In this document: piece by piece, positions 10,160-21,608 of the stretch
Numbering within the stretch: the first letter of the stretch is position 1
Layout: every line of letters begins with the position of its first letter
Program-made: the position numbers and the translations under genes
Origin: Zanthoxylum bungeanum
Taxonomy: Eukaryota; Streptophyta; Magnoliopsida; Sapindales; Rutaceae
Reading direction: 5' to 3'
Length of the DNA stretch: 64,000 nucleotides
Assembly: GCA_019454045.1 (NCBI GenBank)
Contig: SKCR01021139.1
Location: 1-64,000 of the forward strand
The notes under the pieces: model-generated
Seen by the model: the letters and a program-made list of their open reading frames with translations, nothing else
Told to the model about the DNA's origin: nothing
Database searches by the model: none

Positions 10160-10276
10160 GGCATTGCATGTTAATAGTGTACAAAACACTCTAAGGCATT
10201 GCATGGTGATAGTGTGCATTTCACTCAAAGGCTTTGCATGGAGTTTGAGTGTTTGACACTCTAAGCCATTGCATGG
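10160..10276 (+). promoter_or_regulatory. Phased TGCATG (RY-like) array
   Basis: The string GGCATTGCATG or a close variant starts at 10160, 10195, 10230 and 10265, exactly 35 bp apart. Its TGCATG core matches the plant RY motif recognised by B3-domain factors. It lies just upstream of the TATAAAT box at 10322. Related CATGCA copies occur near 54648, 54682 and 54718 in the minus-strand LTR. Function is inferred. Confidence 0.55.
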
Positions 10277-10321
10277 TTTATGTCATAGATTTATTATTAA
10301 TTTAATAAATTATAACATAAA

Positions 10322-10396
10322 TATAAATTGATTTTTGGTAATACAAAGATAAATTAATTCAAGACTTTACACAAAAAAATCTCTCTTCTCTCTCAA
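10322..10396 (+). promoter_or_regulatory. Probable core promoter of the family B LTR
   Basis: TATAAAT at 10322-10328 followed by a CT-only tract at about 10379-10396 (TCTCTCTTCTCTCTC). It occupies the same relative place as the family A TATA and pyrimidine patch. Confidence 0.45.
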
Positions 10397-11744
10397 ATTG
10401 CCGTGAACACCATTGACAAGGGCAAGGAAGATTTGATCTTCCATTTCTCCATTTTTGCTAGCACAAGCAAGGGATCAAAAGAGGTGATAGGGAAACCATC
10501 AAAGAGCTTGGAATACAAAAGCTTGGAGCTTCAAGTCTTCTTCCTCCTCTTGGCCGAATCTTCCATCACTTGGAGCTTCTACCATTTGATCATCTTCTTC
10601 ATCACAAGGCATTGTAAGTATGATTCCGCCATACTTCATGTTTAAATATATATTCTTTATAGTATTTCACATGCTTAATCTTTGTTTGGGACATATTATA
10701 GAAACCAACAATTTGGGCTTATTAAGTTGTAATTGGGCTTATTGGGCTTGATTTTATCAAGATGGGTTTAGGCCAAATGGATTGGATCCAATTGGGCCCA
10801 AAACCACTACCATAAAGCCAAAATGCGACTAATGAACCTTTAAAGTTTAATTGGGCCTAATGGGCCTAAATTGATTTCTGGCTTATGGGGTTACTCCTTG
10901 ATTGGGCTTTGGTTGCCGAAGCCCACGCCTTATAGAATTAATTAAAGCCCATTAGACTTGAATTGAATTGACGTTGGACGTTAATCGGGCTTTGAGACCC
11001 GAAGCGATTAAATTTAGAATTTAAGTCGTTAAAGGTTTATTAAATAAAGTGTAATATTTAATTTGGAATTGAATAGTGAATTAGTATTAAATACATATTA
11101 AATTTGATTTAATGTTGTAGTTTAATTTAATTCATGAATTCGTACTTTGAGTACTTATTCGTAAAACGAGTTTGACTCGAGCAAAATCAAATCGTTGTTT
11201 GAACATTGGATGATCACATAATTATCAGATTAATTAATTTGATTAGATTGATTGATAACATGCTTTTGTGTGAATACGTGGTTGTGATGAATGAATAATG
11301 TATATCAGATGGATATTAGTCGGGTGGGGCAATTTTGGAAATTGTTGTAATAAATTCGATTTATTAAATTGGACCTGCGTGTCCAGCCTTATCACCTCTA
11401 TTCTCTTTGTATTCTCTTCTCACCTATTCCCCTCAATGTAAATGAGGTTTCTTTATAAGTGTAGTGTAACGGGTAGAAGTAATACAAGTGCTAGCTTGAG
11501 TGAGAAAGGGAGAGATTTGATCTATGATCAATATGTTAAGTATCCATCTGCATATCATTATTATTTTATTTCATATACGCTTTATTATGTATTTAGAATG
11601 CATGTTTAAGGGTGTATGATGATGAGACCTAAACAAAGATAATTAAATTGGTAGCCAATTTGCACGCGAAAAGCCCTCATCAAATATCATGCGTCTTTTC
11701 CTTCCATTGAGTGATTCTTACTCAAGATCCTAGATTGGCATGGG

Positions 11745-12118
11745 TTGTTGGCCAAAGTCAAGCCCTTGTCCGTCGAAGATGTGTTTGAATCACGAAGCTT
11801 TGTTCCATATTGGTGTCTTGTCCAAGTTGTGGTTTGTTGGCCAAAGTCAAGACCACTTCTTGTCCAAGGACATTGATTACGAAGCTTCCATGGTCAATGG
11901 GTCCACGCTTGACTGGGATCACTAGGTTTGTTGTGCCAAAGCCAAGGCCTAGTTGATTCAGAGGAAAAAGGTTAGGGTATATATTGGATATATAGGCATA
12001 TATAGGATATATGTTTAGGACTTGGATGTCCACCTACTGGATCTAGGAGTTGGATGAGATCCAATGATCTTCGAGATCTACCTAGTTAATTATCATACAA
12101 TTTGTTGGCCAAAGTCAA
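11745..12118 (+). repeat. Degenerate 90-bp leader repeats
   Basis: TTGTTGGCCAAAGTCAA or a variant occurs at 11745, 11834, about 11929 and 12102, i.e. steps of about 89, 94 and 174 bp (two units). Flanking text such as CTTGTCC and ACGAAGCTT is also repeated. The family B leader has the same pattern near 60352, 60530, 60617 and 60711. Confidence 0.7.
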
Positions 12119-12294
12119 TATTGTGTGATATTTAACGGGATCCTAGCCCACTAGGAAACACGGTTTCCCGAGTACTCGACAGAGGGTTAGAGGCTCGCCG
12201 AAAATAGTGGGAGGCAAGAATTGAATTTGCAATATTCGTTCAATTACTCGCCATACGCGCTCAAACAAATATCACTCGTCAAATATATTAAAAG

Positions 12295-12556
12295 TATTAG
12301 TTGGACTAATATTTATTGTTGTTTTAATAAACAGTTGGACTGTATTATAGTTGATTATATAATTGGATTATATTAATCAATATATTTGAATTAATTAATT
12401 TCAGTTTACAGTTGATTTTATAATTGGATTATAGTAATCAATGTAATTGAGGTTAATTAATTTGGATTATATTTGATTATATAGTTGGACTATTATAATC
12501 ATTATAATATATAGTACCACTAATAATTGATTAAATAGTTGGACTATTGAAATCAA
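12295..12556. repeat. TGG-loop hairpin chain in the leader
   Basis: Successive palindromes at 12295-12311, 12331-12343, 12353-12378, about 12412-12440, 12474-12501 and 12527-12556 all have the loop TGG. Arms range from 5 to 13 nt. Matching sequence is at about 24930-25190 in element 3 and 31540-31800 in element 2. The family B leader keeps fragments near 60110-60180. Confidence 0.8.
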
Positions 12557-12860
12557 GAAAGAATTGAAAAGTTGGATATTTAAAATATAATCTTGGATTA
12601 AATATTTTAAATGATTTAATTTTCAAATTGGGAATAAACAATAGGTTACTTTATTTGATAAAATAACTTATTATACCTTAAGCCCAAAATTAAGCAAAAT
12701 AAGTAGAGCATAAAATCTTTGGAAGATTTATGTGATGATGACTTTAGTGCTTAATTTAACATACTTGTCAAAAATCTATGTTTAGATTTAATAAGTATTA
12801 AAATTGCAATAAATAATTCTTGGAGAATTAAATGACTATTCTAGAGGTGAAAAGTCAAAG

Positions 12861-15800
12861 TTTGCAATTGGGCATGTAGCACGAGGTGCACATCGTTTCG
12901 ATATTCTAAAAACCCAAGGCTTGGCCTAAGGTTCCTGAAATATTGAAAAGGATAATTGACATATCCCAAAGTGACTACCATTTGGATATGGCAGACACGA
13001 AGGAATTAAAGAAAGGGCAAGGCTCTTACTTTAAAAATGATTGTCAAAGTTATGTTCACTACTAGTATTGAAATTAGATTTTAAATACTTAGTGTGGTAC
13101 ATAAAATATATGTATTGATGTTCAGAATCTGCTTTGAGCAGGATACTGACTTCAAGCTGAGATTGCTCTGCGAATCGGAAACGGGACGAAAGTCGCTGTT
13201 TCGACCGTAGATACCTAAGTTTAGGAACTACCCTTTGGGTGTGTACTTAAATTAGGAACTGTTATAAGGTAACTAGTTTGACTAGAGACATTATCTTTAT
13301 ATCAGTGTTTAATCGATTGTGGATAAACCTTTATATTTTAGAACACTAAAGTGTTTCATTATATAAAGATGATATTAAGATAAACACATTAGATGTGAAT
13401 AACAGAATTTATATTTTGAATATAATTAAAATCTCAAACATATAAAATGACAAATAAATAGCTCAAATTGATTTGATCAAGTAGAGACTTATTTGTGGCA
13501 TTGTTGTCTAGGACAGAATTAAACAAGACTCGTATATCCGCACTTTTGAAGAGTGGGTACTATGACTGATTTGACTATTTAAATAAAGTCTACGAATCTA
13601 GTTTGTTAGGTAAAGTACCTAAAACACTGTTTACTTGGTAATAGTGTAAGTGCCACTGATTTGTTAGCCCTATTCATGGTGAAGTTAGTGGGCCCATATC
13701 TAGCTAGGCTAGATGTGAACATGAATATTTCGTGACCTTAACGGATGTGGCATCACGTTATGGTTATGTGTTTCTTTTGAAGAACACAGATCAGAAACTA
13801 TTAGGGTTTCGACACGAAGTAGATTAACAGATCGACTATAGTATTATGCCGTCACAGTAATACCGTAATGGAAAATACTTAAGCAGTAAGTTTCAAATAT
13901 ACATGAAAGAGTACGATATTCTTTCAGATGAGGACTCCTCCCGAGACATGTCAGTTTGACGATGTGTCCGAACTAAAAACCGAATTTTGTTGGACATGAT
14001 AAGGTTTATCACGAGTCGCTCTGAGCTACCATTTCCTTCAACGGATATGTATTAACAGTGCAAAACTTATTTAGAATAAGGTTCCATATAAATCTGTTTG
14101 ACAGATATCATATAGGATATGAACAGGAAAGAAACAGGGTTTCTCATTCCTAATAATTTGGGTATGCCAGGCATAACGTTTGGATGATACCAAACTAAGG
14201 ACCCAAATTGGATAAGTGCCATATATAGGTTATCCTAAGGGAAACCATAAGTATAGTACTTATATATCTCACATGAGAACAATATGATTGTTGCTCACCA
14301 TGCGGTTTTCCTAAGAGGAACACCGATATGCAGTGGTCAGTGGGAGGATAGTGATACTCGATGAAAATCGGAGTAATACTATTCAAGGCACGAAGTCCGT
14401 AATGGAACACAAACAGTTCATCAATGATGAATCTGTACCATTAATCTTCGAATACACAAGAACCGGGTAGATCGGAAAGAGTCAGAAAACAACCTGGGGT
14501 ATGGATTTCTGATCTAACCTCATAAAGATGTCAATCTTATGAAGGTATATCAACCGACTACGTTATGAGGTAGTGATACAAGGTATCGACTTCCAATTAT
14601 GGCAAAGTGCCATGAGTCCGAAATGGATTCCATGTATAACAACTATGTTTGGATACTAGTTGTTGTACCGCAAGGCATTGTGCCTATTTGTACATTAAAC
14701 GTCTTCAAGGAAGACATACATGGATGGCAACATACCAACGTACTAAGCTAGGCTTGTGACGGAAAGGTATCGTTATCAACATTGTGTTGATAACGATTCA
14801 ACCTTTTATCTGTTGCCATGGTAAATCCATTTTGAAGATGCTTGTTGATACTGCATATTTCATTTATGAAATATGTCAGTTATAGATCAAAATCGCTTTC
14901 CTGAAAAGGAAACCTCTTGGAGGATGCTTACAACATCCTGACGATTTTGTATAACCGACAAACAAGGTTTGCGGGTTATTCGATCCATGTTTGGATTGAT
15001 GCAAGCATTAGGTTCTTGGAACTATCATTTTGAAATAATCATAATGGTTTATGATTTGATTCAAAACGAAATGATTCTTGTGTATATAAGGAGGTTAGTG
15101 GGAGAGCACTGATAATGAAATTCCCATAAAGCAATCGGTGAAAGCTTGGCTTTCATAAGAAATTCTCCGTAGAATTCTGGGGAGTAACAACCTTTATTTG
15201 AGGAATAAAGATCTACTGGGATAGATTTGGAGTTGTTAACACTCTCTGGGAAATTGTACATTTAAAATGTACTTGATTTGGTGTCTCATACGCTTCGAGC
15301 ATATGGAGTCACAACCAGGTCAATCCAAGTGATGGTCACTGGATTGAAGTTAAAGAACATCTATTAGTATCTTAGAGAACTAAAGATGCTGTCTAAAACT
15401 ATGGAGAATGAGAACTTGAAGTGACTGGGATCACTGCCGCAAGTTTCCAAACAGTTAAAATACTGCGGTACTATAAAGTTTGAATAACGAGACAGTGAGC
15501 TGGATATCTTCCGAGCAAGATACTGTTGCCTAATAAACAACAAATGCGGATTATTGATGCGGCTGAGGCAGCAATAAAAGCCATTTGGGTCGATAATAAA
15601 TCTAATTAGATTAGATATAGTTATGTTAGCAGCTGAGCTAGGCGTCAGCACAAGGCTAAAGAATTAAAGGTCTCATCGACGATCCAGATATATACTTCTA
15701 TATTCATCTGATTCGTTCGGATCATACATCGTGGCGATGTGATGATCGTATAAATCGCGTCAGACGATAATCATACAAATCCGCTGACGAAAACCTTTCC

Positions 15801-15875
15801 TCAGCAATTTGAGCAAACCGTACATAGTTCGAGTGTTTGACACTTGAGTTACTGGCTATGTGCCAAGTGGGAGAT
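12861..15875 (+). pseudogene. pol: Decayed gag-pol of element 1 (family A)
   Basis: The order of copia domains can still be followed by comparison with family B: a protease-like stretch near 13130-13250, integrase near 13480-14000, reverse transcriptase about 14400-15250 and RNase H to about 15830. Translation is broken by stops and indels throughout, with no frame covering a domain. No intact zinc knuckle, DDE or YVDD block is readable. Elements 2 and 3 have the same degraded text, so the damage predates their spread. The region ends in the polypurine tract CCAAGTGGGAGAT at 15863-15875. Confidence 0.8.
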
Positions 15876-16157
15876 TGTTGGATAATATGACCCATAGCGT
15901 CACTATTTGTACGGATCATAGTGTTGTTGTACAAATTAAATATGTGACAAGGAAATTGCACTCTCATCATTTGTGATTAGATCACCTTATATGTATAAAT
16001 GAAGAGAGGTCCATATGATTAGTTCCTGGATTGAGATGATATGAGACAGTATCAGTCCATGAAGGATTAATCATTAAATATCCCTAGCCGGAGTATTATC
16101 GAGACTGGACATCGATAATGCGGAATAGGCTAGTATTGCACTTGTGCGCGTTGTGAG
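15876..16157 (+). repeat. 3' LTR of element 1, piece 1
   Basis: First 282 bases of the LTR, starting TGTTGGATAATATG after the polypurine tract. It is interrupted by element 2; 16153-16157 (GTGAG) is the target duplication. The LTR continues at 36156. Confidence 0.93.
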
Positions 16158-18258
16158 TGTTAGGTTTATATCTAGGTCCCAAGATCAAACAAGTAATGAA
16201 ATCAGGTATGAATACATCAACGGAGGTAGCGGAATACTCACATCGATCGGTTGAGACGATTTGAAGAAGAATGAAGCCAAAACTCCACTGCCTTGGTCAC
16301 GCCCACTGCTGCAGAATTCCTCACTGTTTTGGGCAGTTTTGGATCCAACTTTGAAGCTCCAAACTTCGTCGAATGGATCCCGCCTCATGGGTGAACCTCC
16401 CTAACACCTTCGCAAGTCTCGTAAGTGTGCTAGCACTTGTGGTTTTTGCAACAAAAACCACTCTTGCTTCCCTTATTCACGCCATTTTGGCTTCTAAAAC
16501 CAGTGAGTATTTCTCACTTTGGGCGTGACTTTGAAGGAGAGAAAATGAGAGAGAAGAATGTTGTGTATTGGTTGGTAAAGCATTTTCCAAAAATGCCTTT
16601 ATATATTTTCCAAGAAAAATACTAAAAACAATTACTTAATTGATTAAATAAAACCAAAAGTAAATGTTTTTCCCTCCAAACACTATTACACCTACTAACA
16701 TCAACTATTCAAAGTCACTTTAATAAAGTGATTTGATGTAAGTCAATCCATCAATCAATCAATCACATACATCAATCAATCAATCACTCAAAGTGACTTT
16801 TGATTTGACGCTTGATGTGACGAATGATTTGACGCTTGATGTGACTTGCGTTGCCGCACTCGAATTCAAAATACGAATGCGCTCGCAATCACACTCGGGC
16901 TCGGTTTCGCTAATTCCTAATTAGCGAATTTTCCGTTGCGTCGTAATTAAATGATTACGCCTAGCGAATTCACTATTCACATCGCTAACGAATTAATTCT
17001 AAATTAATTCGTTCGCCCGAATTAAAATCTAATTTTAATTCCGCGTCGAAATCTAATTTCGTTTAATATATCGAACATATTAATTTACCGATTAATTCTA
17101 AATTAATCATTCTCTCTCTTTAGACGATATTTTATCCCAGATAAAATATCTCCGTAATTAATCCTAGATTAATTCTCTCTCTCTTCTATATAATCTCAGA
17201 TTATTTAAGAGTGCGAGTCATACGTCATCAGTGGATTATTGGGAAGCGACCCATGAGATCCCCGGATAATTCGGTAGTAAATACGGTCGTCGGAGTATCC
17301 AAATCACGTATGTACCAAGTACTACGTTCTACCGATTTACGAGACAAGATCGGCTTCTAGCAAAGCCCGAAGTCTACCGAATTCTCCGGTCATATTCATC
17401 TAAGAATATTTAAGATCTATATCAAGCGTAGTATACCAAGTATTGTGTATATCGGCCCAGTATCGGATAGTCACTTGCTATGGCTGGGGCTGGATAAGTG
17501 TCTGCCCCGTCCGAAGCACATGTCGGATGTCTGGTAACTAGTCTCTATAATCGGATATACATGACCTTGTCATAATATCCCGATGGCCGGCCAGCACTTA
17601 AGAGCACTAATACCGTATCCTGCGTGACATCATCTCCACTATGACTGGAGTGATACTTCCGTCTTGACATCACACCCAATACACAACGATTCTCAATATA
17701 CCCAGCATTGGCGTACACAGAACCGGTTAGAGTCCTAGACGACCTCAACTAAAGTATATTGATTGTCGTAAGCATTAGCGGTGCAAGTCTCAGGTTAAGA
17801 CCAAACACACCTACCCTGATGTCGGACTCCCATAGACACATAGTCATAATACCAATGGGATTCTGAGGGGTCTATCCAGAGCGAAGCTGTTTCCCATACC
17901 ATCGGTGAAACACAACCTCCTATCGCACTTGCATGAGTATCCAATACCCAAATATATGAGAACTATGTCGTTGTGCCCTCACAACGCGCACAAGTGCAAT
18001 ACTAGCTTATTCCGCATTATCGATGTCCAGTCTCGATAATACTACGACTAGGGATATTTAATGATTAATCCTTCGTGGACTGATACTGTCTTATATCATC
18101 TCAATCCAGGAACTAATCATATGGACCTCTCTTCATTTATACATCTAAGTGATCTAATCACAAATGATGAGAGTGCAATTTCCTTGTCACATAGTTAATT
18201 TGTACAACAACACTATGATATGTACAAATAGTGACGATATGGGTCATATTATCCAACA
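16158..18258 (-). repeat. 3' LTR of element 2
   Basis: 2101 bp, reading TGTTAGG to ATCCAACA on the plus strand, i.e. a reversed family A LTR. It contains the hairpin series (about 16905-17220) and the TGACG array (about 16795-16850). The adjacent ATCTCCCACTTGG (18259-18271) is the reversed polypurine tract. Confidence 0.92.
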
Positions 18259-19521
18259 ATCTCCCACTTGGCACATAGCCAGTCACTCAAGTGTCGTACA
18301 CCCGAACTATGTACGGTTCGCTCAAATTGCTGAGAAAAGGTTTTCGTCAGCGGATTTCCATGATTATTGTCTGACGCGATTTATACGATCACCACATCGC
18401 CACGATGTATGATCTGAACGAATCAGATGAATATAGAAGTATATATCTGGATCGTCGATGAGACCTTTAATTCTTTAGCCTTGTGCTGACGCCTAGCTCA
18501 ACTGCTAACAGAACTATATCTAATCTAATTAGATTTATTTTCGACCCAAATGGCTTCTATTGCTGCCTCAGCCGCAGCAATAATCCACATTTGTTGTTTA
18601 TTTGGCAACAGTATCTTGCTCGGAAGATTTCCAGCTCACTGTCTCGTTATTCAAACTTTATAGTACCGCAGTATTTTAACTGTTTGGAAACTTGCGGCAG
18701 TGATCCCAGTCACTTCAAGTTCTCCTTCTCCATAGTTTAAGACAACATCTTTAGTTCTCTAAGATACTAATAGATGTCCTTAACTTCAATCCAGTGACTA
18801 TCACTTGGATTGTCCTGATTGTGACTCCATATGCTCAAAGCGTATGAGACACCATATCAAGTACATTTTAAATGTACAATTTCCCAGAGAGTGTTAACAA
18901 CTCCAAATCTATCTCAGTAGATCTTTATTCCTTGAATAAAGGTTGTTACTCCCCAGAATTCTACGGAGAATTTCTATGAAAGCCAAGCTTTCACCAATTG
19001 TTTTATGGGAATTTCACTGTCAGTGCGCTCACACTAACCTCCTTATATACACAAGAATTATTTCGTTTTGAATTAAATCATAAACCATTATGATTACATC
19101 AAAACGACAGTTCCAAGAACCTTATGCTTGCTCCAATCCAAACATGGATCGAATAACCCGCAAACCTTGTTTGTCGGTTATACAAAATCGTCAGGATGTT
19201 GTAAGCATCCTCCAAGAGGTTTCCTTTTCAGGAAAGCGATTTTGATCTTTAACTGACTTATTTCATAAATGAAATAAGCAGTATCTCAGCAAGCATTATC
19301 CAAATGGATTTACCATGGCAACAGGTAAAAGGTTGAACTGTAATCAACACAATGTTGATAACGATACTTTCCGTCACAAGCCTAGCTTTGTACGTTGGTA
19401 TGTTGTCATCCATGTATGTCTTCCTTGAAGACTTACATTGTACCAATAGGCACAATGCCTTGCGGTACGACAACTAGTATCCAAACATAGTTGTTATACA
19501 TGGAATCCATTTCGGACTCAT
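18259..19521 (-). pseudogene. pol: Element 2 decayed pol, RNase H/RT end
   Basis: Reverse-strand counterpart of about 14613-15875 in element 1, with the same pattern of broken frames. It is cut at 19522-19526 (GGCAC) by the insertion of element 3 and resumes at 29493. Not translatable. Confidence 0.82.
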
Positions 19522-19526
19522 GGCAC

Positions 19527-21608
19527 TGTTGGTTTCTATTAAGGTCCCGGATCGATTATAAACATGAAAAACATTGCGAATACATATCGACGAAGTTGCG
19601 GAATACTCACATCGATCGGTTGAGATGATTTGAAGACGAATGAAGCCAAAAACGCTCACTGGTTTGGCGCCACTGCTGTGCAGATTTGCTCACTGGTTTG
19701 GGCAGTTTCGGATCTCATTTTGAAGCTCCAAACTTCGTCGAATGGATCCCGCTTCATGGGTGAACCTCCCTAACACCTTCGCAAGTCTCGTAAGTGTGCT
19801 AGCACTTGCGTTTTCACCATGAAAACCACTCATTGCTTCCCATTTCTCTCACGCCAGTAGCAGTGAAGAAGAAGAAGAAGAAACCCTTTTGGGCGTGAGA
19901 AAGATAGAAGAAATGGTGGAGATAAATGTGCAATTAGTAAGTAAAAGATTTTCCAAAAACCTTTATATATTTTCCAAGAAAATATATTAAAAAATTACCA
20001 AATAATATATAAAATAATTAAAGCTAAATGTCTCACCAACTTACACTATTTCACCTAAAACCATCAACAATTCATTTCACTTTATCAAAGTGACATGTAG
20101 TCATTCAATCAATCAATCACATCAATCAATCACATCACTCAAAGTGACATTTGATTTGACGCTTGATGTGACGAATGATTTGACGCTTGATGTGACTTGC
20201 GTCGCCGTAATCGAATTCGAATACGAATGCGCTCGCAATCACACTCGCTCGGGTTCGCTAATTCCAAATAGCGAGTTTTCCGTTGCGTCGTAATTAAATG
20301 ATTACGCCTAGCGAATTCACTATTCACGTCGCTAACGAATTAATTCTAAATTAATTCGTTCGCCCGAATTAAAATCTAATTTTAATTCTGCGTCGAAATC
20401 TAATTTTGTTTAATATATCCAATATATTAATTTACTGATTAATTCCAAATTAATCATTCTCTCTCTTAAGACGATATTTTATCCCAGATAAAATATCTCC
20501 GTAATTAATCCTAGATTAATTTTCTCTTTCTTCTATATAATCCCAGATTATTAATGAGTGCGAGTTATGCGTCATCGGTGCATTATCGGGAAGCGACCCA
20601 TGAGATCCCCGGATAATTCGGCAGTAAATACGGTCGTCGTAGTATCCGAATCACGTACGTACCAAGTACTACGTTCTACCGATTTACGAGACAAGATCGG
20701 CTTCTAGCAAAGCACGAAGTCTTACCAAATTCTCTGGTCATATTCATCTAAGAATATTTAAGATCTATATCAGGCGTAGTATACCAAGTATCGTGTATAT
20801 CGGCCCAGTATCAGATAGTCACGTGCTAGGGATGGGGCTGGATAAGTGTCTGCCCCGTCCGAAGCACATATCAGATGTCTGGTAATTAGTATCTATAATC
20901 GGATATACATGACCTTGTCATAATATCCCGATGGACGGCCAGCACTTAAGAGCACTAATTCCATATCCTGCGTGACATCATCTCCACTATGACTGGAGTG
21001 ATACTTCCGTCTTGACATCACACCCAATACTCTACGATTCTCAATATACCCAGCATTGGCGTACACAGAACCGGTTAGAGTCCTGGACGACCTCAACTAA
21101 AGCATATTGATTCTCGTAAGCATTAGCGGTGCAAGTCTCAGGTTAAGACCATACACACCTACCCTGATGTCGGACTCCCATAGACACATAGTCATAATAC
21201 CAATGGGATTCCGATGAGTCTATCTAGAGCGAAGCTGTTTCCCGTACCATCGGTGAAACACAACCTCCTATCGCACTTGCATGAGTATCCAATACCCAAA
21301 TATATGAGAACTATGCCGTTGTGCCCTCACAACGCGCACAAGTGCAATACTAGCCTATTCCGCATTATCGATGTCCAGTCTCGATAATACTACTCCGCTA
21401 GGGATATTTAATGATTAATCCTTCGTGGACTGATACTGTCTCATATCATCTCAATCCAGGAACTAATCATATGGACTCTCTTCATTTATACATATAAGGT
21501 GATCTAATCACAAATGATGAGAGTGCAATTTCCTTGTCACATATTTAATTTGTACAACAACACTATGATCCGTACAAATAGTGACGCTATGGGTCATATT
21601 ATCCAACA
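19527..21608 (-). repeat. 3' LTR of element 3
   Basis: 2082 bp, nearly the same as 27402-29487. It contains the hairpin series (about 20260-20570), the TGACG array (about 20150-20205) and a TATATAAAGG-type TATA box (near 19968, minus strand). Confidence 0.92.

Larger units (their letters stand above)
8731..10710 (+). mobile_element. Solo LTR of family B copia, TSD ATTTG
   Basis: A complete 1980-bp LTR from TGTTAGACATTATGTCCC to GAAACCAACA, with ATTTG at 8726-8730 and 10711-10715 and no internal region. This is the expected product of LTR-LTR recombination. It resembles the LTRs at 54190-56123 and 62302-64000 and is a more distant relative of family A LTRs. It carries its own hairpin series (about 9781-10061), a phased RY-type array and a TATA box. 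Confidence 0.93.
10711..12860 (+). other. Element 1 leader, second part (no gene)
   Basis: Non-coding leader that resumes after the solo LTR. It has three blocks: a TGGGCC/TGGGCT-rich block (10711-10990), a block of about 90-bp repeats carrying TTGTTGGCCAAAGTCAA (11745-12118), and a TGG-loop hairpin block (12295-12556). Equivalent leaders exist in element 3 (about 24600-27401), element 2 (about 31200-34052) and the family B element (60085-62301). Short frames inside the 90-bp repeats repeat with them and do not look coding. Confidence 0.7.

Noticed and set aside
20101..20130. TCAATCAATC short tandem repeats, considered as a CRISPR-like or satellite array
   Set aside because: A simple 4-bp microsatellite inside the LTR, with no spacer pattern.
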